DNA of 64,000 nucleotides from Bacteroidota bacterium (GTDB lineage: Bacteria > Bacteroidota > Ignavibacteria > Kryptoniales > JAKASW01). The translations under genes and the position numbers were made by a program. Shown here piece after piece: positions 37,701 to 46,118 of the stretch (its first letter is position 1; each line of letters begins with the position of its first letter). Below the pieces are notes generated by a model. That model made no database searches and was not told the origin of the DNA. It saw nothing but the letters and a program-made list of their open reading frames with translations. The DNA is taken from the NCBI GenBank assembly GCA_021789975.1, contig JAJYIT010000017.1:1-64000 (forward strand). The letters are read 5' to 3'.

Positions 37701-37875
37701 TGAAGTCACTGAGGATCAAATCCCACCCGTTTGAAGAGAGTGCGGACTCCACCTCGTCTTTTGTTTCGACTCTTCTGAATTCGACATCGTAGCCGGCGCG
37801 CTCAATCTGCCTAATCTCCAGCAGCGTATCGTTCTCAGAGTCTTCAACTACCAGTATCTTCAAATGCTTTTTCAT
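34789..37875 (-). CDS. Hybrid histidine kinase: REC-PAS(x4)-kinase-REC
   Basis: A cytosolic two-component protein of 1028 residues without membrane segments. Order: receiver domain (about 5-120, with the phospho-Asp in LILSDFTMPS), four PAS/PAC domains (about 145-255, 265-380, 395-505, 515-640), HisKA with H666 in AIAHDLNNVL, HATPase domain (NLCINAKDAMPKGG, DTGVGIKREHM, GKRTGLGLSIV), and a C-terminal receiver (about 905-1020, ALVITDMAMPV). It probably integrates several internal signals. The N-terminal receiver shows that it can also receive input from another kinase. It has no adjacent response regulator gene. Confidence 0.93.
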   Translation of the reverse strand: MKKHLKILVVEDSENDTLLEIRQIERAGYDVEFRRVETKDEVESALSSNGWDLILSDFTMPSLTGTEALKIVRAKDEFIPFIFVSGTIGEDRAVGTLKNGANDYILKIDPNRLVASIEKELRERDLRLEKAKALVDLRKSEEMFRLLSEAAYEAIAFHDKGMLIRANNQYFNLFGYEPEELLGKDIVSLVIAPESLKLVADHIANGFLGTYEAIGIKKDGTKFSFETKARTMELNGKEIRVAAILDISDRKRIEGNLRLQASALEAAANSIIITDPDGIIKWVNPAFAKMTGYTAEEAIGRNPRFLRSGFQPEIIYRDLWESITTGNVWHNELVNRKKDGATYTEEMTITPIIDANGKIKNYIAVKQDVSERKQADETARELTQRISLATELAQVGIWDLDLETFSAVCDRKMSEILGFCEPKTISLEDWERLLSPEDIKKTNDVLQRAIVTREPQTLEFEVKLPDGKIRTVESGIGVMVDSKGKVTHTVGAALDVTERYKSIERIREQAALLDESHDAISVLDLSSRVVFWSRGAEELYGWSAEEVCGKNKIGLSVEGEGGDEKVENERLNSGSADFSFVGEVNREAISSTLASGHWEGELNQKTRFGKVITVLSRWTLLRDKLGGPKSILIISTDITSQKALEVQFRRSQRMEMLGTLASAIAHDLNNVLTPIVLALEILHRKYSDDEKTVKLLATLESTVNRGTGAVKQILAFARGNEPKKEVLDPRTIMGDMKRIIEEKFPKSVTLDIMVAEDIRRILADKTQIHQVIMNLCINAKDAMPKGGKLTLIARDVMIDEQYAEMSPSARPGSYVLIEVTDTGVGIKREHMDRLFEPFFTTKGAGKRTGLGLSIVQEIVDAHNGFIEVESELTKGSTFKIYLPLFKGEDLAPQPEAEEKPRQAHGETILVVDDEAAIRDITKSTLEAYGYAVHLASDGSEAVALFAQHKDEIALVITDMAMPVMDGAATIRALRKIRPDLKIIAATGYSESIRQYDLVSTINALLKKPYTAKMLLETITNVLGNLDPR

Positions 37876-38637
37876 CGAGCAGCTCCTAATTCCCTAACTT
37901 CTGGTTTAGCGATAGCTATTGAATTCAAGTGGTTCTCAACGCCTCGGCAAACTCAAGTGAGTCGCCAGGGCCGCGAATGAAACTATTCACTCAGTACTTA
38001 CTCCTGTCTACAAGGTCAGACTCTTCCTCAGAAGAAAGAAGGACCACTGCCACGAACAACGACAACCTCATCTAAAATGCCGCTCCTTTTCAATGACCCT
38101 TGGATCTATTCGTTTTCGTTTTGGACATTTTCCACCGAATAAACCTTCCCGATTTTAATGTTGTTTGCGATCCTTTCACGGTAAACTGGAAAGAGCATCG
38201 CAAAACCTGCGATCAGTTCGAGTCTATCGATTTCCTTAAAGCAGATCTCACCTGTCCCTCTTTATCACTTATCCTTTCATCATGAGTCAGAGAAACTGCA
38301 CACTCACGAGACTCTGCCGGTAAAGCGCCTAATAATAGAAAGCCACATTTGGTGTCCCGATTGGGAATGATCGGAATTTGGTTTAGCGAAAGGTGCTTTC
38401 TGAAGTGCTATGTGCTTATTGAAATCCGGAGGGACTTTATGAACCCAACAAGAAAACTTAATTGTCGCGTATCGTATTGTCAAGGGGTCATGGTACACCA
38501 AATGACCGCCGTTTTGCCGGGCGGCCATTATGCTGCAGAGAGTGCCCTTGGGCGGATAAATCTCATCTGAATGGTTGATCTCTTCAGCCTTACTCGCTAA
38601 TTTAAAGAAATTCTATCGCTGTAGGGAGGACTGAGGT
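37876..38637. other. Long intergenic region between the hybrid kinase and an outer-membrane-type gene
   Basis: About 760 bases with no supported gene. It would hold divergent promoters for the kinase and the gene at 38638. A 43-codon frame at 38439-38570 has a GGAGGG site but no family; other frames are short. No tandem repeats or tRNA-like folds were seen. Confidence 0.45.
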
Positions 38638-39720
38638 ATGCTTAGGCCGGTAATACTTTTGGTGTTCGCCTTTTTCACACGATCGGTATATGCTCAAGGC
38701 ATCGGGGCTCCTGTCAGGTTAAACAGTGTCTTGGGAGATACGCTAACTCCCGAGATAAATGCGCGCTTCCAACTCCTGCCGCAAATCGCGGGGTTCAAAT
38801 GGGCGGTATTTTTTCTAGAAGATGATTCCCTTCTTAATGCCAAAGTGGAATGGAATAATGATCGTGGACAGTCTCAGGATACTGTTATTACGCCCTACGG
38901 AACACTCCAGTCCGTCTCCAAGAAAATGGAAACAGGATCCGACGTTTCCTTTGACTCTGCTAAAGTGGAATTAAAAGACGGTACCGTTCTCTTGGGTAAG
39001 GTCCTCGGCGAGACAGAGAAGGAAGTGATGTTTCAAACGTCGAGATTTGGTTTCCAGAAAATCGAGCGCGGTCAGATTGAGAAGATCAAGTACCAGGCTG
39101 TTAGGAGAATGCCTGACTCCAATGGTACCGTTTCAGATCCTAATCAGACCAGGGCATTTCTGATGCCTACCGCCACCACATTGCCTGGCGGCACAGGTTA
39201 CGTAGGGGACTACGAACTTCTTTTCTTCAATGCGGCATATGGCGTAGCGGATTGGCTGATGATAAATGGTGGAACGGTTCTCTTTCCCCTTCCAGCAGAC
39301 GAAATGATATTTGATTACGGCGCAAAAATACGGCTCCTTGAGATTCCTAATGAGTTTGCCCTCGCAACAGGTGTACAGATTTTGGGCGGAGGTCTGATCA
39401 AGGATGCTTCGGGGATGGCCTACGCGGTTGGTAGTGTAGGGGATGCGGACAGAAAACTGAATCTGGCAATTGGAGATGCCTTTTCAGGACCAGGTGGCGC
39501 GTTCATTTGGGGTGTGAGCGGGGACGCGAGAGTGAGCAGCACTATCAAGATAATGGCAGAGCTTTGGGTGTTCCCCCATTCTTCATATACACCATTGATA
39601 GTTGGAGTGAGATTTTTCGGAACCAAACTTGCGGGAGATCTGGGACTTCTCTATCCTATCGGTGTAACACTGGGATCACCTATCGGTATACCTGTAGCGA
39701 GCATTACCTATGTTTTCTAA
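38638..39720 (+). CDS. Secreted/outer-membrane-like protein, unassigned
   Basis: A 360-residue protein with a signal peptide ending at SVYAQG. The first half holds a short beta domain that reads KVELKDGTVLLGKVLGE...RGQIEKIK, like an SH3-type segment that recurs in proteins of this phylum. The second half is rich in alternating hydrophobic strands with Gly/Tyr/Phe and ends in ASITYVF, consistent with an outer-membrane beta-barrel whose last residue is Phe. The ATG follows GGGAGG at a plausible distance. Function unknown. Confidence 0.78.
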   Translation: MLRPVILLVFAFFTRSVYAQGIGAPVRLNSVLGDTLTPEINARFQLLPQIAGFKWAVFFLEDDSLLNAKVEWNNDRGQSQDTVITPYGTLQSVSKKMETGSDVSFDSAKVELKDGTVLLGKVLGETEKEVMFQTSRFGFQKIERGQIEKIKYQAVRRMPDSNGTVSDPNQTRAFLMPTATTLPGGTGYVGDYELLFFNAAYGVADWLMINGGTVLFPLPADEMIFDYGAKIRLLEIPNEFALATGVQILGGGLIKDASGMAYAVGSVGDADRKLNLAIGDAFSGPGGAFIWGVSGDARVSSTIKIMAELWVFPHSSYTPLIVGVRFFGTKLAGDLGLLYPIGVTLGSPIGIPVASITYVF

Positions 39721-39820
39721 CGCAGGTGCCAGACGCGGACGGGTCTTCGACGGAAATCGGTGACTGATTGTTATATTATTGAAGAGATAAGTTTACTCAG
39801 TAACAATCAGGAGATGCATA

Positions 39821-40834
39821 ATGCGCAATGCGGCAGTCTCGAAAAGGGAATTGTGGTATAACGCCTTTCGGGGATTTTACAGGAAGGAGCTACCTATCGA
39901 ACAACTTGATCCCGTTTCGAGGTGGCTTTACGCGTCGCGGAGTATCATACTCGTAATCTCGGCTCAAGCAGCTATCATAGCCGGGCTGCTGGCTATCAAG
40001 GCAGGTTCGTTCAACGCCCTCAATTTTTTCCTCCTTCTCATAGGCCTGGTGGTTGCACATGCAATAAGCAACCTCTCCAACGACTACTTCGGTTTTCACA
40101 GGGGACATGATACGCCTGAATCTCCAAGGATGAGGTACACTCTCCATCCCCTGGCGAGTAACATGATGAGTGCAAGTTCGTTGAAGAGAGGAATCTGGAT
40201 GCTTCTCGCAGTCGGCATTCTCGTGTCGATATACTTTATTGTGGTGAGAGGGCCGATTGCGGCACTTTTCGCTCTGTTAGGTCTCGGGATACTTTATTGG
40301 TATGACGGTGCGCCGCGTGATCTTAAGAGCATCGGATTCGGTGAACTGGCAACGCTTATAGTCTGGGGCCCGCTGATGATAGGCGGCGGGTACTTCTGCA
40401 TGACGGGAAAATTGTCGATGCCCGCTTTTCTCGCATCGATCCCTTATGGCCTCGGCGTGATGTCGATACTGGTCGGCAAGCACATCGATCAGATGGAGTT
40501 TGACCAAACTCAGAGGCAGAGGACTCTTCCGATCGTTCTCGGTGAGAAACGCGCAAGATTATTCAATCAAACCGCGATCCTGCTCATGTACCTTGTCGTA
40601 GTAGTCCTGGTCATTACAAGGGATATCTCGCCTTTTGCACTCATCGTGTTTTTGAATTTTCCACGTGCGTGGAAAGCGATGGGAGTTTTCTCGAAACCGA
40701 GACCGGAGACTCCCCCGGAAGGCTACGTGGGCTGGCCGTTGTGGTACCACAGGTTCAGCCTGATTCAGAACAAACGGTTCGGATGGTTGTACATTCTGGG
40801 ACTCGCAGCGGGCGCCATTGTCGCGATGGTGTGA
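39821..40834 (+). CDS. UbiA-family prenyltransferase
   Basis: Multi-pass inner-membrane enzyme of 337 residues that joins a polyprenyl group to an aromatic acceptor, most likely in menaquinone synthesis. About eight helices. The first Asp-rich motif is NDYFGFHRGHD, where the usual third-position D of NDxxD is G. The second is KHIDQMEFDQTQRQRTLP, with the D-x3/4-D pattern and the conserved R-TLP. The GAPRDLKSIGFGEL region matches MenA-like proteins. The changed residue could alter metal binding. A GGAG site precedes the ATG. Confidence 0.87.
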   Translation: MRNAAVSKRELWYNAFRGFYRKELPIEQLDPVSRWLYASRSIILVISAQAAIIAGLLAIKAGSFNALNFFLLLIGLVVAHAISNLSNDYFGFHRGHDTPESPRMRYTLHPLASNMMSASSLKRGIWMLLAVGILVSIYFIVVRGPIAALFALLGLGILYWYDGAPRDLKSIGFGELATLIVWGPLMIGGGYFCMTGKLSMPAFLASIPYGLGVMSILVGKHIDQMEFDQTQRQRTLPIVLGEKRARLFNQTAILLMYLVVVVLVITRDISPFALIVFLNFPRAWKAMGVFSKPRPETPPEGYVGWPLWYHRFSLIQNKRFGWLYILGLAAGAIVAMV

Positions 40835-40941
40835 TACTTTCTTCCGGAAGGCAGCGCGAAAACTCCGTGACTGGTGTGAAAAGAGATTCCGTTTAAAATT
40901 CAGTGTCGCGGTAGTAAATTCTCTGAAAGTTGGAGGGTCGT

Positions 40942-42384
40942 ATGAAGTCGTGCAAGCCCCTTTTATTGTTGCTACTCGTTGCCAGGATCTCATCGGCGCA
41001 GGGATTTCAGCATTTTCTTGACAGAATAAATTCGCTACCGGATTCGTCTCGGCAGGAAGTTGCAGACAGCCTCGTCGCATCGGCTGCGGCAATCCCAATC
41101 GTTGAGCAGGATAGCGTGGTCCATTTCATCTACACCGGTAATGCGAATACTGTTTCGATGGCCGGTGATGTGAACAATTGGCAGACAAATGTGTCCAATC
41201 TTACCAGAATCTATGGTACGAAACTCTGGTATTTCACGCAGACATATGAACCCGACGCGCGATTGGAATATAAGATCGTCATAAACGGAACGAACTGGAT
41301 CCTCGATCCACGCAATCCAAACCAGATAATGGAAGGATTTGGACCAAATTCAGAACTACGAATGCCTAAATACGTCCCCCCAGTTGAGGTAAATTACTTC
41401 TCTAATATTCCGCACGGATCGGTGTTTGATACGTCGTGGACAAGCGTAAACCTCGGGAATTCGCGGAAGATTGAAGTTTATCTTCCGCCGGGATACCCTG
41501 CCTCCGCCGACAGTTTCCCCGTGATGTATTTTCAGGACGGTACGGAATCGGTCGCGCTCGGGAAGTATGAGAACATCATTGACTATCTGACCGCAAACAA
41601 ACTGATCCGTCCTTTGATTGCTGTATTCGTTTCATATGTAAACCGCACACCTGAATATGCAGGGAACCAGGTGACTGCCTACATGAAATATTTCACCGAA
41701 GAACTGGTACCTTTTGTTGATTCAAGATTCCGTACCATAAAGGATCCGAAAGGGAGGGGAGTGGCGGGGGCGTCATACGGAGGCAACATCTCTCTCTGGC
41801 TCGCTTACACTTATCCGCACTTGTTCGGGAATGTATCTGCCCAGTCGAGCTATGTGGACCCAACGCTGTCGTCTGGATTTCAGAATGGGACCAAACTTGA
41901 CATCAGGACATACATGGATATAGGGACGTACGACATTCCGAGCCTGGTGCCAATGGTTCACAACATGGTGCAGATCCTTCAGAGTCGGGGGTACGATTAT
42001 GAATTTCGCCAATACGACGAGGGACACGCGTGGGGAAATTGGCGGGCGCATATAGGAAACGCGCTTTTGGAATTCTTCCCGCCTGTTCCATCGAATGTAA
42101 AGAATGACGGGTCGGGGCCGCAGGGTTTTCAACTCAATCAGAACTATCCCAACCCGTTCAATCCGAGGACGATAATAACTTACCGGCTTTCATCTCCAGG
42201 GTATATCAGCCTGAAAGTGTACGATGTTTTGGGGAGAGAGGTGACGACACTCGTTGCCGGAGTACAAAGCGCTGGCGACCATTCAGCGACATTCAATGCC
42301 CTCGGCTTTTCGAGCGGAATTTACTTTTACAGACTTGAGACGGGCGGTCTCAACCAAGTTAAGAAACTGACACTTTTGCAGTAG
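40942..42384 (+). CDS. Esterase with CBM48-like N-domain and T9SS sorting signal
   Basis: A secreted 480-residue protein. The signal peptide ends at SSAQG. Residues about 50-135 form an early-set/CBM48-like beta domain (NANTVSMAGDVNNWQ...LEYKIVINGTNW). Residues about 155-385 form an alpha/beta hydrolase of the enterochelin-esterase/esterase D group with nucleophile S278 in GASYGG and the late EGHAWGNWR holding the catalytic His. The final 80 residues are the Por sorting domain (QNYPNPFNPRTII). It probably removes acyl groups from extracellular sugars or esters. The chosen ATG has a GGAGGG site. Confidence 0.9.
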   Translation: MKSCKPLLLLLLVARISSAQGFQHFLDRINSLPDSSRQEVADSLVASAAAIPIVEQDSVVHFIYTGNANTVSMAGDVNNWQTNVSNLTRIYGTKLWYFTQTYEPDARLEYKIVINGTNWILDPRNPNQIMEGFGPNSELRMPKYVPPVEVNYFSNIPHGSVFDTSWTSVNLGNSRKIEVYLPPGYPASADSFPVMYFQDGTESVALGKYENIIDYLTANKLIRPLIAVFVSYVNRTPEYAGNQVTAYMKYFTEELVPFVDSRFRTIKDPKGRGVAGASYGGNISLWLAYTYPHLFGNVSAQSSYVDPTLSSGFQNGTKLDIRTYMDIGTYDIPSLVPMVHNMVQILQSRGYDYEFRQYDEGHAWGNWRAHIGNALLEFFPPVPSNVKNDGSGPQGFQLNQNYPNPFNPRTIITYRLSSPGYISLKVYDVLGREVTTLVAGVQSAGDHSATFNALGFSSGIYFYRLETGGLNQVKKLTLLQ

Positions 42385-42444
42385 ACTTGATTGAGAATTA
42401 AGGAGCAAGCTGATATTCTTCGGTGACGGGCGTTAGGAGGCAAT

Positions 42445-42576
42445 ATGAGATTAAACGAAGGCGTTATACCAAAGCATGGCGGTCATCAGGGTCTCAAAGC
42501 ATTTCGAACGGCGGAAATGAATTATGACGCGACTTTGAACGGGCACTCTCTCTTCTTGAATGTCCTGACCAGGTAG
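42445..42576 (+). pseudogene. Truncated four-helix-bundle (S23-like suffix-domain) protein
   Basis: A 43-codon frame after AGGAGG reads VIPKHGGHQGLKAFRTAEMNY then DAT, which matches the start of small four-helix-bundle proteins (pattern IP-HGGY-LK-F--AEI-YDAT) known from Bacteroidetes-type genomes. After YDAT the sequence diverges and the frame soon stops. The last 55 bases run into the antisense end of the APC permease gene. So only the first 35 or so residues remain. Assignment rests on a recalled family pattern. Confidence 0.5.
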
Positions 42577-43967
42577 ACAACCAATCCTGCTATGAATATC
42601 ACTGCAGCGTAACGTATCTCGACTGTGAAGTTCTTCCGGGAGAAGAGAATGAACAGGAATCCTGCAAGTGAGACTAAAGCAGGTAACGGGTAGAGCCACA
42701 TCCTGAATGGCCGGGGTGATTTTGGGGCCTTGGCTCTCCACACCAACAATCCGACTGTTTGTGCGATGAACTGTATTATCAGGCGGATCACCACCAATGC
42801 GGCGATAACCTCCGTGAGACTGAGGAAGCAAAACAGGATTCCGAAGAATCCCAGGCTCAAAAGGGAGACATAGGGGATTTTGTAACGCGGGTGGACTCGT
42901 CCAAATACCCTGAAGAAATTGCCGTCCTGTGCTGCCGCATATGGCACGCGCGAGTAACCAAGCAAGATCGAGAAAATGGACCCGAACGCCGTCCACATGA
43001 TCAAGATCGTCGCGAGCGAGCCGGCCCAACCACCGTACAATTTCTGCATCATCAGTGAAATCACGTAGTGGCTTTCGGGTGTATCCACTCCCTTGACGAG
43101 CGAGCGCCAGGGTATCACGCCGATAATACTCAGGTTCATCGCCAGGTAGATTATCGCGACTATTGCCACCGAGATTATGATGGCACGCGGAGCGTTCTTC
43201 GCCGGCTCCTTAATCTCATCACCGAGAAAGCAGACGTTGTAGTATCCGAGATAATCATAGAGTGACAAAAGCATCGCCGACCCGAGCCCAAGGAAGAAAG
43301 ACGAGTCGAATGAAAATGCATTCTTGGGGAAGTCAAACGCTATCGATGGATTGAAATGTGCTACGCCAGTAAAAATAATCCAGGCGATGTCGGCCACAAC
43401 CACCGCGAGGATTACTTTCGTCAAACGGTTGACTATCGTTATTCCCCTGTATTGTAGAAACATTGCCAGCACACACGCAAAGATTGCTACAAATGTAAAC
43501 CCGTTTACATTGAGTGAAGAATGAAAACTCCCGGTGAGTGGAATAGCAATCGAGAAGAACGTGTGATTAAGAGATGGGAAAAAGTAGGTCGAATATTCTG
43601 CTAAACCGATACAGCCTGAGGCCAGCGAAAGGGGTGCACTAAAGATGAGTTGCCAGATAAATAGAAATGACATAAGTTTGCCAAGCTTTTGCCTGCCATA
43701 CATCTCGCCGAGATACCTGTATGTTCCTCCCGATCCTGGAATTGCCCCACCGAGTTCAGCCCACACCATCCCGTCGCTCATAGCGATGATCGCTCCGAAA
43801 ATCCATCCGAGCATCGCCTGCGGGCCCCCCATTGCTGAGACAATAAGCGGAATAGTAATAAAGGGTCCGACCCCGATCATGTCGGTCATATTGACGGCAA
43901 CCGCACCCGATAGCGTCAGCCCTCTGACTAGCTGTGCAGCCTCTGCGTTACTCTCAGTCTCTTTCAA
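42522..43967 (-). CDS. APC-superfamily amino acid permease
   Basis: A 481-residue transporter with about 12 membrane helices. The first helix has the family glycine-rich pattern MIGVGPFITIPL, and the AELGGAIPGSGGTYRYL loop is the common second-helix signature of APC permeases. Likely takes up amino acids or related cations. Substrate not readable. It is the only gene of its strand between the T9SS esterase and the PIG-L gene; a plus-strand remnant overlaps its 3' end. Confidence 0.93.
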   Translation of the reverse strand: MKETESNAEAAQLVRGLTLSGAVAVNMTDMIGVGPFITIPLIVSAMGGPQAMLGWIFGAIIAMSDGMVWAELGGAIPGSGGTYRYLGEMYGRQKLGKLMSFLFIWQLIFSAPLSLASGCIGLAEYSTYFFPSLNHTFFSIAIPLTGSFHSSLNVNGFTFVAIFACVLAMFLQYRGITIVNRLTKVILAVVVADIAWIIFTGVAHFNPSIAFDFPKNAFSFDSSFFLGLGSAMLLSLYDYLGYYNVCFLGDEIKEPAKNAPRAIIISVAIVAIIYLAMNLSIIGVIPWRSLVKGVDTPESHYVISLMMQKLYGGWAGSLATILIMWTAFGSIFSILLGYSRVPYAAAQDGNFFRVFGRVHPRYKIPYVSLLSLGFFGILFCFLSLTEVIAALVVIRLIIQFIAQTVGLLVWRAKAPKSPRPFRMWLYPLPALVSLAGFLFILFSRKNFTVEIRYAAVIFIAGLVVYLVRTFKKRECPFKVAS

Positions 43968-44083
43968 ATCGAATAAAATTTAGTCATTCCGAGAATAGAT
44001 TGAGATCGAAATATTCCTCACTTCTCTATTGATACGTTTTTCCAATCTTGCACGGTTCCATCACTCCACTGTTTCATGACTCG

Positions 44084-46006
44084 CTATTGTTCCCTCGGCT
44101 GCGATATCAAATTGAACAGCAGCTTCACTCCGCCGTTGTTAAGTGCCTTCACCTGTCGGTAAAGCGCCAGCGAAGTGTAGATGTAAGTACCTTTGCCGTA
44201 GTGTGCCCAAAGGAGAGATGTCGAGGGCTCGTGCTGATCTTCATCGCTCATCGCGAGCAGACGATGGTAATTGCTCGAAGTCAAAGCAGTGTCTCCGCTT
44301 GGAAGATAAATGTTTCGTTCCTGCACCCAGCCATTCCAATCGGTAGGGATAATCTCGTTCGGATAATGGAACAGTGGGTTGTCAGGCTGAAGGATGGTAA
44401 CCGGCTGAGTTTCTTCAGTAACTCGATGATTGGTGATGTAGATTGGATATGGCGCATAGCTGTGGCCGTTCCATTCAGGTGGCCTGTTGTAGAAACAAAC
44501 GACGTTCCCACCATGCTTTATATAACTGAGGATCCGATCGTTGTATTTCACCAGGTCGTGCCTGTATAGGTACCCGCGAATGTCGAGGACGATAGTGGTG
44601 AACTTATCCAGACTGCCGGAAGCGAGTTGAGATGAATCCAGCACCTGATACCTTACTCCGAATTCATCAAACGTCTGTTCAAGAGTGTTGTCATAAGTCG
44701 TGACGAGCCCGATGTAATCTCTCTTGTCAAACTTCGCTGTCACCTCTCTTAAGTATGCCGCATCGCCGGACGGTCCCATGCCAGGCATCTTTCGCGCCTC
44801 ATGCGGGAGTGCTTTGAATACAAGCGAATCCTGGAGTGCATCGATCTGTGGGACGTTGACCGACAGTCTGAGGAAGTCTCTTATCTTCTTTCCGAGTACC
44901 TCATGTTGGATCAATAGCCGTTGCTTGCCTAGAGTCACGATGACACTCATGTGGATAGGACTCCCGGTATGGTTGAAGGTGTCCATCGTGTATTTAAATT
45001 TATGTGTACCTTCAGTGTTTCTCAGGAGAGAGTATTTCGGGTGGACGAAAACGGAAAATGGTTTCAGGGCTACTGCATATCTCTCGGGCAACTTCACTCC
45101 CGGCCTTACAGATGGTTCTATTCCTGAAAACAGATCGTGCGGACCATACGGGTATTTCTTGTCACTTAATATGAGTTTATAGACCGGATGCCTGAAGACT
45201 TCCGGGATATGGTGGAAATTTAGTTTGTTCATTCCCTGGGTGCGGTGTTCCTTGAGTGCATCCCAAGCGATCTGTCGAATTGTCTGGCCACGGTATTTCT
45301 CACCGACAGGTATGGATACCAACGAGTCCTGATTCAGCTCCGACTTACGAAGGATGCGGAAGTAGAGCTTCTTGATCTGCCACGGAGCGACGCCGTTCCC
45401 GAATTGTTCCGGATGATAGCTGGGATCGGCAGCCGCTTTGAAGGCTTCGTAGATTGTTATCCCGACAACCTGGTGATTACCGTGCTGGCGATATGGAAGC
45501 GTCGTGATCGTGTCATGGTTTGTAATGACGATGTCTGGTTTGAGTGCGCGTATCATGTACACGATTCTCCTCAAGACCTTGTCATTCCCGCCCCACATTC
45601 TAAAAGTTTCTTTTGCCGTCTTGGAATATCCGAAATCGAGAAAGCCCAGGAAATACACTTTTGTCCAGAGAATCTTTGAAGCTGCAAGAGTCTCCTCCGT
45701 TCGCATTTCACCCAGCTCTTTGTAAAGCTCAGGCCCAATTACATTTTGACCGCCTTCACCTCTCGTGTAGAAGATGCTGTACGCCTTGATATGCTTGATG
45801 TGTGTGTAGTACGCGAGGGTTGCTCCGTCTTCATCGTCAGGATGCGCAGAGACACACATCAGGACAACGCCCGGATTCTTATAAGCTGGAGCTCTTTGCG
45901 CTGCTGCGGGAAGTATTCCGATGAAATATGAAGAGAGGAAGATTGCCAGCAACGAAATGAGTAAGTGGTTCTTCGTCGGGTCTGAGGTTGTGAAGTTGGT
46001 TGACAT
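44084..46006 (-). CDS. Exported PIG-L/LmbE-family deacetylase
   Basis: A 640-residue protein with a membrane/signal segment (about 14-35) and a PIG-L fold. Zinc-site residues are visible in A54-HPDDE59 and the later RQHGNHQVVG. The catalytic domain runs to about 230. The C-terminal half has Ig-like strands and a GATase-like end domain (YIKHGGNVVCFYNRPPEW, LLWAHYGKGTYIYTSLALY), an architecture known in secreted PIG-L proteins. It probably removes N-acetyl groups from sugars outside the cytoplasm. It is divergent from a GT9-type gene. Confidence 0.9.
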   Translation of the reverse strand: MSTNFTTSDPTKNHLLISLLAIFLSSYFIGILPAAAQRAPAYKNPGVVLMCVSAHPDDEDGATLAYYTHIKHIKAYSIFYTRGEGGQNVIGPELYKELGEMRTEETLAASKILWTKVYFLGFLDFGYSKTAKETFRMWGGNDKVLRRIVYMIRALKPDIVITNHDTITTLPYRQHGNHQVVGITIYEAFKAAADPSYHPEQFGNGVAPWQIKKLYFRILRKSELNQDSLVSIPVGEKYRGQTIRQIAWDALKEHRTQGMNKLNFHHIPEVFRHPVYKLILSDKKYPYGPHDLFSGIEPSVRPGVKLPERYAVALKPFSVFVHPKYSLLRNTEGTHKFKYTMDTFNHTGSPIHMSVIVTLGKQRLLIQHEVLGKKIRDFLRLSVNVPQIDALQDSLVFKALPHEARKMPGMGPSGDAAYLREVTAKFDKRDYIGLVTTYDNTLEQTFDEFGVRYQVLDSSQLASGSLDKFTTIVLDIRGYLYRHDLVKYNDRILSYIKHGGNVVCFYNRPPEWNGHSYAPYPIYITNHRVTEETQPVTILQPDNPLFHYPNEIIPTDWNGWVQERNIYLPSGDTALTSSNYHRLLAMSDEDQHEPSTSLLWAHYGKGTYIYTSLALYRQVKALNNGGVKLLFNLISQPREQ

Positions 46007-46118
46007 CTAATCACTCCTTGGGCGTCGTCTGAATCGTGCCTTTCGTTTCTAACATGCCGAACAGGTGAAAAGTTTGTCTATCTTTTGCGACATTCGATTA
46101 TATTCCAGTCAATCTAAT

